From Prosopocoilus inquinatus (lineage: Eukaryota > Arthropoda > Insecta > Coleoptera > Lucanidae): 64,000 bases of DNA. Shown here piece by piece: positions 30,344 through 41,539 of this stretch (its first letter is position 1; each line of letters starts with the position of its first letter). The DNA lies in the NCBI GenBank assembly GCA_036172665.1, contig JAYKNF010000013.1, positions 744,001 through 808,000 on the forward strand, in the 5' to 3' direction. The position numbers were made by a program, and so were the translations under genes. A model generated the notes under the pieces. That model saw nothing but the letters and a program-made list of their open reading frames with translations. It was not told the DNA's origin and searched no databases.

Positions 30344-32888
30344 TAAATATTTATTAACTACAACTGTAAACATACAATACTCACAATACACAATAAATGA
30401 ATTTTACAAATTAATTTATTTACTTTCTAACAGAACTTATAAATAAAACATACTTTATTTATTTTCTAATTCTTTTTCCAGTTTTTCAATTAGTTCTTTT
30501 AGTTTTTTATCTCTTTCTATCTCAGCAATTTTATGGTGACCCCACGCCAGAGTATGAATTTTGTCATCCAAAATATAACGTTTATCGTCTTTAGATGATA
30601 AGGCAATTTTATTTTTCAACTCTGTATACACCGTATGAAAATCCGAGTGAAACACGTACATCTTTTTAAAAATAAAACCATCTCGTTCAATGATTTCTTT
30701 GTAGTCATCTACAGATAAGTATTTATCTATAACGTATTTTTTAACACCTTTTGCTTTCTTAGTACATTTTGAAATAAGCTTTACACAGTAGGCTTTCGCA
30801 CCGGTCCCGATAAAAGATTCTATAACCTGTCCTGCGTATTCGTCTTTAAATCGTCCAATAACTGATTCAGTTCGAGGCATTTCATGTATATTATTCGGTG
30901 GGTAATTTGAAGTATCAAATTTATCTAAATTTTGCTTTATGTCATCGTATACATTATCAGTATTAACGGTCAGTATTAAACTATCCGTATCAGTATATAA
31001 TAAAGCTGCTCTATTGTTATAATTTCGCTTTATAAAATTGCAATAAAAATCGTACATTACTGTTTTTGATATTTCCAAAACACAAAACCCTACGTATAAA
31101 GATTTATTATAATTTACTTGTACTTTGCATAATTCTATTGCGGCACGGTGATCACTAAAAATTTTACTCGATTTATAGTTTGGTTTAGCTATCAATGATT
31201 CAGCTCCCGGTCTTCGATTATGGGTTTCCCAGCTGGTTGCTAATTTAATGTTTATAGTATATAGTTTTACCGAAAACACTATTATTTAATAATTTGTAAA
31301 AAAAAATTTCGAATTCGTTTTTAGCTTCAGCTCGTTTTTGTGAATTAAAGTCTATGTATATTTTTAGCCAACGAGATTGCTTAAATTTAATTGCCCTATG
31401 AATTTGGTTTAATATTAAACCATTTTCCAAACATTGTTTCAGATTTAAATAGTGAATTATGTATTTCCTTTTGTTGTACAGATTTGGAATAAGTTTACTA
31501 TATTTCGAATTAGGTGGAATTATGTTTTCCGGACAAAATGGTAATTCGTTGTGTTGTCATGTAAATGAGTCGGGTATTCCAAATCTACTTCGAATATGTA
31601 CCCGACATCTGAATTTTCTTCTAACTCTGAAATGTTAAGATTGTTAATCTCTTCTGTACACAACCAAGTAAATTCTCCCCACGGAATTCTGGAACACATT
31701 GCGTGACCGTACAGATTTGTAGCATCAAGATATAGTAAATATTTAGTTGCCTTCTTAGAGTCAAAACCATGCACAAATTTATTATTAGCGTTTTCGATTC
31801 TTTTAGTGCACATACTCACTCCACCGCGTATACCCATTCTAAAAAAATGTAGCATATCAACATCTTGCAGTAACTCTAATTTAATTTTTGTCATTCTTAA
31901 CATTGCATCCCAACTTAATCCTGGAGCGGTGAAAAAATGGCAAGGATCAAGTTTGTAATTATCAACACAAAGGTCTCTGAAATTTTCAAATACGTCTGCC
32001 AACAGTAAAACATCAGATGTTACGTATACATCACTGTAATCACCCATAGTTTTACAGTTAAATAAATTCCAAACGCGCTGTGCTCTCTCATAATCTTCAT
32101 CACTTACGTGTTCATCATACAGCACATCATAAAACTCTTTCTTAGAAGGTAAAGTGGGAAAATCTAATTTCATGAGTGAGTCAATAAAACAATACGGGAA
32201 AATTCCTTTTTGACGTATTAATTTAAACATCTCCTCATCGTTAAAATATTTTCTAATTTCCCTACATTGCCAATCTTCCAAGTATGAGCTTAATTTCTCT
32301 AAAGACGATTGCATGAAACGAAAAGAATCTACAAATCTTATTTTGAAATATACTTTACGCTTTTTACCTTTACAGTCTGTCTTATCCCCCACGTGTATTA
32401 ATTTCGAAAAGGATATATATTTTTCCTTATTTTGTGCGATCACGTCCACATCTTCACCTTCTAATGCCATTGTCTTTACAAACAAGTGACCGTCATAATT
32501 AGAAAGATTATGAAAAAACACTGGAATAAATTTTGGTATTTTAAAATTAATGTTGCACACAGAATGAGCAGCACCTCTAAACGCTCCCGATAAATGTTCG
32601 TGATCACGCACCTTCTCCTTAACATCTAATATTGGTTTTTCACAAATATGACACATTGTTGCACGGTCGTATGCCTCTTTCTCTTCTCGTGTTAAATCAG
32701 TCATCGGCTCAATTTTACTTAAATATTTATCTTATAAAATAGCGACATCTTACTATCGCTTTTTGACCTAACATTGCAGTAGGATAGACAAACTGAAGCG
32801 GGATTTGCTCCTAATGAGTCCCCCATGCAAGGCGGCCATGCTTGCTGTCAAAGCATAATGAAAGATTTTAGAAAAATTTTGTGCAAAT

Positions 32889-33000
32889 CGTTTTTGATTG
32901 CAGTGAGAACCTCGAGCAGCCTCTGGACAGCTGTTTCAGCCCTGCTTGGGGCTTCTTCAGCAGAAACGTAGCTCGACATTCCCACTGCAGACCAAAAACG
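32889..33000 (-). ncRNA. Hammerhead ribozyme, copy iii (type I)
   Basis: Complete core on the minus strand (CTGAAGA, AGCCC/GGGCT, GAAA, ACAGCTGT, GTC). Predicted cleavage is after C32926. The long stem I pairs over the full 112 nt. Confidence 0.8.
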
Positions 33001-33200
33001 ACTTGCCCAATTTATTCGCAATTGCGATGTAAGAGTGATGAACATATAAAATAGCGACATCTTACTATGGCTTTTTGACCTAACATTGCAGTAGGATAGA
33101 CAAACTGAAGCGGGATTTGCTCCTAATGAGTCCCCCATGCAAGGCGGCCATGCTTGCTGTCAAAGCATAATGAAAGATTTTAGAAAAATTTTGTGCAAAT

Positions 33201-33284
33201 CGTTTTTGATTGCAGTGAGAACCTCGAGCAGCCTCTGGACAGCTGTTTCAGCCCTGCTTGGGGCTTCTTCAGCAGAAACGTAGC
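33201..33284 (-). ncRNA. Hammerhead ribozyme, copy iv (outer stem I truncated)
   Basis: Core complete, predicted cleavage after C33238, 312 nt from the site of copy iii. The outer part of stem I is lost at the junction near 33284, where the orientation switches. Confidence 0.7.
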
Positions 33285-33456
33285 AGCAGACAGCTGACAG
33301 CAAGCATGGCCGCCTTGCATGGGGGACTCATTAGGAGCAAATCCCGCTTCAGTTTGTCTATCCTACTGCAATGTTAGGTCAAAAAGCGATAGTAAGATGT
33401 CGCTATTTTATATGTTCATCACTCTTACATCGCAATTGCGAATAAATTGGGCAAGT

Positions 33457-33568
33457 CGTTTTTGGTCTGCAGTGGGAATGTCGAGCTACGTTTCTGCTGA
33501 AGAAGCCCCAAGCAGGGCTGAAACAGCTGTCCAGAGGCTGCTCGAGGTTCTCACTGCAATCAAAAACG
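33457..33568 (+). ncRNA. Hammerhead ribozyme, copy v (type I)
   Basis: Complete core on the plus strand, predicted cleavage after C33531. Rod pairs: CGTTTTTG/CAAAAACG, GCAGTGGGA/TCTCACTGC, TCGAGC/GCTCGA, TTTCTG/CAGAGG. Confidence 0.8.
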
Positions 33569-35324
33569 ATTTGCACAAAATTTTTCTTAAATATTTATCG
33601 TAAATTTCTTTAATATCTTTTTCTAACCATTTTATAAACTCAGTGGCGGCATTCTCTCCGCGATATAACTTTAACATTGACAAATTAGCATTGAAACTGC
33701 ACTTGATGTAATATGCAAATGAATGAGGTTCGTGTTCATAACGCTTAACAGTGAAAGATTTATCTGGATTTGGTTCTACTCTGTCCAGTGGTTTTAGCAA
33801 TGCTTCAAAATCGGCATATATAACAAAAGGAAGTTTTAACTGTTTTTCAAAATTTTCAAATTGTAATATATTCTCTGGCAAGGATTCACCATACTTATTT
33901 ATTTTTAACTCTGTCGATGGTAAAACTGTTTTGATAACTTTACAGTCTTCCCTCTCGTGTCGTTGCAATTTTTCAATACATGGAAAATACACTAAACATC
34001 CTTCACAAATATATTTCTCGTGACCGTGATGTGAAGTCTGTTTTGACACTAAACGTGATAAATTTTTAATCCAACAAATAGTGAGTATTTCCGTTGTTGT
34101 CATCAATTAATAATAAGTTTATATGAATATTTTTTCTATTTTTAGTAAAATGTAACGGTCCTACAACTTCATCAACCGTAACCTTACCATTATAATGGGA
34201 ACCGAGTCCGTAGACATTTATAGAAATATTGTTCTTGCTTTCAAATTTCTTCACGTCACAAACTTTCAGTGGAAATTCTAGGTCAGTGAAATCCGCTACT
34301 GTGTTATAATGGGGATACGAAGACATCCTTTGAGGAAGACCTGTCGGTTGACACATCGCTGACGTTATCGCCCAGGCAAAGCAAGCGTTGTCGTTATTTC
34401 TAACATTTATGACAGCTTTCTTCGCACTTATTGAAGACGGTAATGGCATGAAGCTGGATGCTTTCAGTGGATTGTATTTATTAATGTTGACTTCCATATA
34501 TAAAATTCTGCACAAAGTCCATCCTGTAACAATATTTGCAACTTTAAGTTTTATTCTAAACGATTGCACCTATTATTTTTTTTACCTGAATCTCGCTCCT
34601 GAAATTCCGACATTTTTACATGTATTTTCGTTCCAAAACAAGTTATTTTATTCTTGGTGTTAAAAGATTTTATCTCAGAACTTTCTTTAGAATCTAAGAA
34701 ATAGACTCCGAAAATTTCCACATTCCACTTTAATGCTTTATGGATGTCTAATATACTTTGAACCAAAGTTAGTACTTTTTCTTGAATATTGTACATAAAA
34801 TCCTCGACATCAACATAATTGTAAGGTTCCGTTATACGGTACGTTACGATTTTGTCTCCAAATGCACCAGCTATCTTCTCCACGCCGTTATCGACGACCA
34901 CAAAAGCATTACTTTTATGTGAATTACTACGCAAATGTGCTGAGAAACACTTTCTGCTGACGTATATTTCACACACATCACATTTCATAACGTTCACCTG
35001 GTCAACAACTTTGGACGGTCCGGCAATTTCATCTAATTTCAAACGTTTTCCCTGGCATGACGTACGCAAATGACGATTCATATTATCGATTCGCGTAAAT
35101 TGTTTGCCACACTGATTGCAATCAAACATGTTTTATAATTTTAGCACTATCACGTTCACTACGTTCAATAAGTTGGTAAACTCAATCTGAGGGTCAACCG
35201 TCGTCTGCAGGTATCAAATTAAACACCTCCTTAAATAGGTACATATTCAATAACAGGTTGCGTCAGGGTTATTTCAAAACAATTACATTTGAGTCACCGC
35301 GCTTCAAGGTCCGTTACGAGGTCA

Positions 35325-35995
35325 CCTCAGTCATTTAAAGGTCGCCTCAAGGTCATCCCAAGATCACCTCACGGTCATTTAAAGGTCACCTCAGAGTAAT
35401 TCCAAGGTCACCTCGAGGTCATCTCAAGGTCATTTCAAGGTCACCTCAAGGTCATTCAAGGTCATTTCAATGTCACCTCAAGGTTATTTCAAGGTCACCT
35501 CAAGGTCATTTCAAGGTCACCTCCAGGTCATTTCAAGGTCACCTCAAGGTCATTTCAAGGTCACCTCAAGGTCGTTTCAAGGTCACCTCAAGGTCATTTC
35601 AAGGTCACCTCAAGGTCACTTCAAGGTCACCTCAAGGTCATTTCAAGGTCATTTCAAGGTAACCTCAAAGTCATTTCAAGGTCACCTCAAAGTCATTCAA
35701 GGTCACCTCAATGTCATTTCAAGGTCACCTCAAGGTCATTTCAAGGTCATTTCAAGGTCACTTCAAGGTCATTTCAAGGTCGCTTCGAGGTCATTTCAAG
35801 GTCACCTCAAAGTCATTTCAAGGTCACCTCAAAGTCATTTCAAGGTCACCTAAGGTCATTTCAAGGTCACTTCAAGGTCACCTCAAGGTCACTTCGAGGT
35901 CACCTCAAGGTCACTTCGAGGTCATCTCAAGGTCATTTCAAGGTAACCTCAAGGTCATTTCAAGGTCACCTCAAGGTCATGACCTTGACCTTGAA
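35325..35995 (+). repeat. Array of TCAAGGTCA motifs at about 11-bp spacing
   Basis: About 35 exact copies of TCAAGGTCA by eye, in alternating contexts (ATTTCAAGGTCACC), giving a 22-bp higher-order unit. It lies just inside the right terminal repeat of B. Open frames through it are artefacts of the repeat. Confidence 0.9.
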
Positions 35996-36111
35996 GCTCA
36001 TGGTAGGGTCACGTCAGGAATAGGCTGATTCTGGAACCTCCTCCGACCTTGACCTTGAATTTTATTGGTCAAGGTCGGAGGAGGTTCCAGAATCGGCCTA
36101 TTCCTACTACT
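35996..36111 (-). repeat. Polinton B right terminal inverted repeat
   Basis: Inverse match of 14537-14655, with the same internal hairpin. Ends CCTATTCCTACTACT at 36111. Confidence 0.9.
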
Positions 36112-36117
36112 CATATT
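36112..36117. repeat. CATATT target-site duplication, right of Polinton B
   Basis: Exact copy of 14531-14536. Confidence 0.95.
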
Positions 36118-36137
36118 TACCTAAAGAGAAAACGTTT

Positions 36138-37770
36138 TCATAAGGTAGATATGTCCGCGACAAGATTATGAAACAAATCTTGGATCAGGCTCAGACGATC
36201 GTGAATGAGCGAAATTTTATCATATTGTTCGTTTAAAGCCTGGTCAGTCGGAGACCTTAAGCGAACTGTACGTAAAATTTCACGACAAGATTGCAACTCG
36301 TCCGTGACTTTTCTCAGATTTTGCTCACCCTGTAAACAACAGTTCCTGACTTCAGGCATAATTCCGTCAAAATAATTTTGGACTGCTGTTGAGATAACTC
36401 CAACTAAATTGGGAGAGGATAAAGGAAATTTCATCGATGAAATTTCCAAGTTTGAAATATTAGGTTGTGAGGAGAGGGATTGAATAGATGGAGATGTCCG
36501 TATACTAGGTGAGGAAATTTTAAGTCGAGAAGGTGGAATTTGAGAGGGTGGAATATGCAGCTCCGGTTGAGAAATTTCTGCTTGTGATGGTGACAATATC
36601 TGAATATTGGAAATAATATGAACAGAATCATTAGCATTAGTCCTCGGTAGATTAATTATCCTCGGTTGACTAACAGAAGGAGAATTATTAATCATTACTG
36701 GATTAATATTAATTGATGTGTTCGTGTTATTATTATTCCCAATTGTGATAATTGAGATATCTCCATTGAACGGTCTGATATATCAATTATTATAGAAACT
36801 GAGTCATTAGGATTTAGCGGGATATTATCTGCAATAACACGGGGTTGCGACTAACACAGTTGACCTTGCAACTCCGCACTATGCATCAAGTCATCATTTG
36901 AACGCAAAGAAGAAAGAAAAACTCTTTCATTAGCAATTCTTTCCATTCTACGTTCCATTGCGCGTTCCCTTCTGCGTTGAGAATACTCTGCTTTAGGCAA
37001 CCACACTCTTTCATACTTGTCGCTAACAGTCCTTAGACGAGAATATTGCTTGCCTCGTAGGATGCGTACATATCGTGTGGGTTCACGTGTATTAGAAACG
37101 GATTTAGAAACTACAGATCTAGAAATGGTAGTCGGAGTTGTAAAGACGGATGTAACAATAGGAACGGTTGCAGATACAATAGAAACGGATGTAACAGTAA
37201 TCAGACTAGTAGAGGTGGATGTGGATGTAACAATAGGAGTAGTAGAGGTGGATGTGGATGTAACAATAGGAGTAACTATTGACTGTTGAGAAATGAGAGC
37301 TTGAATAATTTTGGTGTGCTGAGTAGGTTTGGTTTGCGTAAGGAAAGAAGAAATAAGGGGTTGAGTTGGTTGTTTCAGAATGGAAACTGGATTATTTGAT
37401 GGTTTCATTAAAGAAGAAGTAACAACTAATAAAGGGCTAGAAATAAGAAAAGGACTAGGGCTAGAAACAATAAAAGGATTAGAAACACCAAACGATTGAT
37501 TGGGAATTAAAAGAGATTGAGATTGACTAACAATTGGTTGACGAATTGGTTGACTATTACAGCTGGAATGAATGTCTCGAGAATCCACACGATCTATTAC
37601 GTCACCAACTTCGTTCAGTGCAGAATCATTGATAATTCCTTCTTGCAGCAGGAAAGAGGAATTATCAATTTCATTCCACCATGAAGGCGGCGCATTTGCT
37701 TGAGTGGTAAATGCAGTCTGAGAAACATTTACTGGAGCAGTACTTGCTACTCCTGTATGTGTTTCTCACA
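36138..37770 (-). pseudogene. Ser/Thr/Pro-rich Polinton protein, A copy, truncated
   Basis: Homologous to 24350-25974. Breaks near 36700-36850; the 5' part ends abruptly at about 37770, where the sequence jumps to the non-coding block with the C/T tract. The start, and the region that holds the fold-back element in B, are deleted. The C-terminal domain (NLVGVISTAVQNYFDG) is intact. Confidence 0.6.
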
Positions 37771-39076
37771 GGGAGGGGGGGAAGAAAGCCCTCTCCCCAC
37801 TGCCATCCCTACTCTTCCCTTTCCATTTTCTGGGCGTCACGAAGGCGTAACCACGGCCCACTGGAACTGACCTTTCCTCTTTTCTTCTTTCCTTTCTTTC
37901 CTCCTTTTTTCCTTCCTTTCTCTCCTTTTTTTCTTCCCTTTCTCTCCTTTTTTTCTTTCCTTCTCTTTTTTCATTGTTACTTGCAGTTATTTTGAAAAAA
38001 TTTCAAATTAATTAATTATTCTCTCTAACGACTTTAGAATTTGAATAACATTTACGAAGTTTAATAATAATCTTATTATAACCAAGTTGAATAGTAATCT
38101 TATTATTACCAACTTTATAATAATCTTTATTCAAATGAATGTAAGGAAAAATTGTATCTGTCGAATAATAATCTTTATTTGCAAAAATATTCCTATATCA
38201 AACTTGCAAGTGTCACACAGTTTAACGATACACATTTCACGAGCACTCATCTCCTAGAAACCATGATTCCATCGAACAGTCAGCCCCTAATCTTTATTTG
38301 TATGAATCGTGTAAATTTAAATTACATTCTTAAAAAAATTATCTTACCCCTTTGGTAAACACGCTCCGTGAGAGCCCGATTGAGACTGGTGTGTAATAAT
38401 ATTATATTAGTTAAACGATTTCTAAGCAAATTGAATTTGAATTTTAAATCGACGGTGAATGCTCGTAAATATGTTAATTTACTATTATGCAATTTTTGCT
38501 AGTATGGCTCGCTTTAAAACATGCTTGTTTTTATTTATTTAAAACGTTATTTTTATTCATTCACAACTCGGAATACATATGTAAATTTTATAGTGTTTGT
38601 ATATTTAATCGACGTTCGCCTTCAAACATGTTTATTTTTTCTATACCACTTAATTAATTATACGACGGTGTGTGAATTTAAATCCTTAGATTTTAAATTG
38701 ACGTTTCCTTTCTGATTTAGTTTATTGTATATTTTAATACGGATCACTTCTTGCTATGGAATTTTTAACGCTGCACATAACCATTTTTGTGACTTTTACA
38801 TCGTAAAAAATTCGCAAATTTGACACGTTTGAAATTTCTATCGAATAAAGTGATACTTTCAAAGACAATAAAAATCTGTCAAGCTAAATTGCACAGCAAG
38901 AGTTAATCTAAATAATTTAATAACGCAATGTATTTCCAAATTCTTTCTTAAATCCTTAAATTGATTTATTAAAATTAATAACGAATAAAATAACGACTCC
39001 TTTCTGATTATAGTTTATTATATAATAATATATTATTAATAACAATATTTAATAATTAATATTTTAATAATAATAT
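37771..39076. other. Non-coding block of A with polypyrimidine tract
   Basis: Inverse homologue of 20661-21900, including a C/T-only tract (37871-37968) and the AT-rich segment with the GCCATACTAGC-like block near 38500. No gene supported. Confidence 0.6.
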
Positions 39077-39412
39077 TTAAGAATAAGTACACAAATAGCA
39101 ATTCTTCTTCCGTGGAGGTGGACCATCTATTTCATCCAAAGAAAATTTGGTTTGATTCCAATGTCGGTGACAGAGTCTCTGGCTTTGTAGATATTTATCA
39201 CGTTGATAATGGATAGGCAATTTAGGCCAGATATATTCTAGATCTACGGCTGTGACTCTGGTACATAGATACGATTTTGGAAAGTACTTCAAATCTTTGT
39301 CTGGTATACTACTGAACGAACAATCTTTTTCGTACTGGTCTATAACTTCACCAACCTTCTCTACAACATGCTTTATAATGTTCTTGCAAAATAGACGGGA
39401 GAAGAAATCCAT
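39077..39412 (-). CDS. Conserved small Polinton gene (111 aa), intact in A
   Basis: Opens with ATG (MDFFSRLFCKNIIKHVVEK) and ends RKKNCYLCTYS. Possible amphipathic N-terminal helix and a C-terminal CxxC. It is the undamaged homologue of 20325-20660. Function unknown. Confidence 0.65.
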   Translation of the reverse strand: MDFFSRLFCKNIIKHVVEKVGEVIDQYEKDCSFSSIPDKDLKYFPKSYLCTRVTAVDLEYIWPKLPIHYQRDKYLQSQRLCHRHWNQTKFSLDEIDGPPPRKKNCYLCTYS

Positions 39413-39457
39413 TGCGAAGCTGAGCTTTTCTTATACTAACTAAGAACCAAAGTTTCC

Positions 39458-39946
39458 TCATAATATATCACAAATGTTTAGTGTAAAAAATCCTTCATAT
39501 AACTTTGTTTGAATAAATTTATGTAAATCAAACACGTTCGTTAAAGCACACCTGCAATGTCTTCTTGAATGAAACGGACACTTGGGTTCGGATTTTTGCA
39601 ATTTTTGTACATCTTCGTAAAGTTCACCCAAATCTAACACAGGTACACCTTCACCATTGCTTTTCGCTAGAATTTCACATAGAAATCGAGACTTATCCAT
39701 TCCTTTAACGTAGACGACTTTGGCTGTACAACATAAAAAGCTGATGATTGCGTCTAATTCAGATAATGGGACGAATCCTCTATTCCAATCAATGCAATGA
39801 TGATTGGTCATTAACCAGTTTGTAACATTTTGAAATTTTCTGGGGACAATTGATAAACTCGCGGGAGGTTGAAATAAAAAATGACTCATTTTTCTTTCAC
39901 TATCGTAAGAAGCCAACTCTTTTGGTATAAATTTATTATTTTCCAT
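39458..39946 (-). CDS. Conserved Polinton gene of unknown function (162 aa), intact in A
   Basis: ATG at 39946 (MENNKFIPKELASYDSERK), then NWLMTNHHCIDWNRGF, FLCCTAKVVYVKG and the Cys/His patch CPFHSRRHCRCAL. Undamaged here, broken in B. Lies between the 111-aa gene and the major capsid gene on the same strand. Confidence 0.7.
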   Translation of the reverse strand: MENNKFIPKELASYDSERKMSHFLFQPPASLSIVPRKFQNVTNWLMTNHHCIDWNRGFVPLSELDAIISFLCCTAKVVYVKGMDKSRFLCEILAKSNGEGVPVLDLGELYEDVQKLQKSEPKCPFHSRRHCRCALTNVFDLHKFIQTKLYEGFFTLNICDIL

Positions 39947-40060
39947 TTTAAATCGTTTGAATATCAATGACAATAAATCGTTTTTTCATGGTTCGGTTGA
40001 TGTTGCTTCTTATGAAATCAAATAGTTTTTAGCTTCTCTGTTAATACTGCCATTCACGGT

Positions 40061-41279
40061 TTACATCAACTGACGGACAATTTTGGTGAGAGGTGAATAA
40101 GAGAACGCTTTGTCATGCAGAATTAAACAGTAAGCAATAGTATCAGCTTTAATGTTTTCTTTAGTTGTAAACTCAATTCTTATTTCTACTGCACTTTTAT
40201 GCATTACATCTCTCTGAAAAGTGCAGTCGATTCCTATTAATGTGCAACTAGCTAATCCTTTTGGATTGAACCAGGGTTGACTGCTTTCAAGATAATAATT
40301 TTCCTGAAATCTAAAATACATGTCGTATATAACGGCGTATTTGTTATTTTCAATATCAATTTCTATGTTGTCGTACGGATAGCGTTCGCCATTTAGAAAT
40401 ACTGCTAATGATTTTTAACTTAACGTCATCAAACAAACTCATGTTTGCATCGACGACACCCTTTCGCTTAGTTTGAAAATCGATGATTATGTACCTTGGC
40501 GTTTCCAACTGCGGAGCCGTCTTTACTGTCCAAAAATGACTTGTCATAGTTCGGAGCGACGGATACTCGTGCAACTCCCAGCTTCTGAAAGGAATTTATA
40601 TTTCAACATCTCTGTCTGTCACTCTCGTTAAAGCCAATTGCTCACGTAGTCCAACAGAAATATGAGGTATACGCCATACAATTTTGTCAATTATTAATTT
40701 AATCTTTTCCGTCTTGTTTGTTTCCACAACTGCATCAACGTCATCATTTGCTCTGATCAATACTAATTCTTGCCTCATATTCAAAACGATCTTTTTATAA
40801 TCTTCCCCAAAACCTATTAATGTCTTTAATGGTACACTTGCTGAGAAATCTCCCTTAACGTTGAATGTATCACTCATTTTATCATTCTCCTGGATCCATT
40901 CCGCATTTTCCAATTTTACTGTATCGTTGCGAGTAAAAGAAAAATACCCTTTCATTGTTGATGTTATGCCAGCATTTCTTACCGAATCCACCTGTACTCC
41001 ATTCAGAAGATATCTAATCTCGCTAAACATATAAGCTACCGGATTATTTATCAATTGTGCCGTCGCACTGTGTTTAGTATTATCACTAACCGAACGCAGT
41101 CTTCCCTCTACGTGCAAATAACTTTCGCAAAGGAGGGTGTAATTGTCGATCTCAGGTACGGTGATACGCACTTCGTCGTTGTTACCAAATGATGAACTGA
41201 ATGGTAAGTGTAAATGGCACTCCATACTGGTTATTGAAGTATCCAATTTAATTTTATCAGTCACTCCCAAAATATCCAT
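40061..41279 (-). pseudogene. PY: Major capsid protein, A copy
   Basis: Homologous to 18457-19677 along its whole length. Lesions differ from B's: a TAA near 40596 and a one-base insertion near 40417 in an A-run. B's nonsense position is sense here. Confidence 0.85.
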
Positions 41280-41539
41280 TTCGTTCTGTTTAGATGATGA
41301 TTGCCTTACGTGTAATGATAGTGTTCACCCTTTGACGGTTACGCCTCTTCTACAGAATACTTCACCCTATATTAGCACCGTATAACCTAAACTCTCTAAA
41401 TATATTCGATTTCTCTGCGTCAATTTCAGTTTCTTTTGTCGACAACAGTTCAGTATCTGTTTCCGTGGTTTAAATAATACATTACGTCTAATTCTGCTAC
41501 ACTCTTTCCGTTTCGAATAATTGCTATCGTAAATAATCA

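Larger units (their letters stand above)
32732..33586. mobile_element. Hammerhead-ribozyme repeat array inserted in PolB of B
   Basis: The inserted block is bounded by an identical 14-bp direct repeat (CTTAAATATTTATC, 32718-32731 and 33586-33599); A's uninterrupted PolB has it once. It contains two tandem minus-strand ribozyme units 312 bp apart, and a third in inverted orientation at the right. Each unit includes the GCGATAGTAAGATG block and the GCAAGGCGGCCATGC block. No coding capacity. The 12-14 bp duplication fits target-primed retroinsertion better than a cut-and-paste transposon. Confidence 0.8.
30455..35129 (-). pseudogene. POLB: Polinton B DNA polymerase B, broken and split by hammerhead repeats
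   Basis: Same domain order as A's copy: two C2H2-like fingers (35129-34960), a 62-nt intron (34585-34524), YADFEALL (about 33795), an Endonuclease VII-like cluster (CHICEKP, about 32650), HNLSNYDGH (about 32505), an intact Exo III YVTSDVLLLADV (about 32030), motif A LDATNLYGHAM (about 31720) and motif C YTDTDSL (about 31000). Lesions: extra T near 34090, the 0.85-kb repeat insertion (about 32732-33586), the frameshift near 31560 shared with A, and a small replacement near 31262. Otherwise better preserved than A. Confidence 0.9.
14537..36111 (+). mobile_element. Polinton/Maverick B, full length with target duplication
   Basis: 21.6 kb, beginning AGTAGTAGGAATAGG and ending with its inverse, flanked by CATATT. 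It carries the full Polinton set: PolB, integrase, packaging ATPase, adenain-like protease, penton, major capsid protein and several unknowns. The flanks on each side of B (14312-14536 and 36112-36140) are adjacent parts of one Polinton A intergenic region, as comparison with B's own 25975-26192 shows. B is therefore a clean later insertion into A, in opposite orientation. Interrupted by a TA fold-back element (22319-24085) and hammerhead repeats (about 32732-33586). Confidence 0.95.

Noticed and set aside
33319..33603. Recurrent frame of about 90 residues (LRINWASRFWSAVGM...) in several repeat copies
   Set aside because: It is the translation of the hammerhead ribozyme rod. The copies are alike because the RNA structure and repeat are alike, and related copies lack the ATG or are truncated.
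35470..36028. Open frames with a repeating Ser/Gly/His/Lys pattern
   Set aside because: Produced by the 22-bp TCAAGGTCA array. The period avoids stops by composition; there is no start context or conservation.
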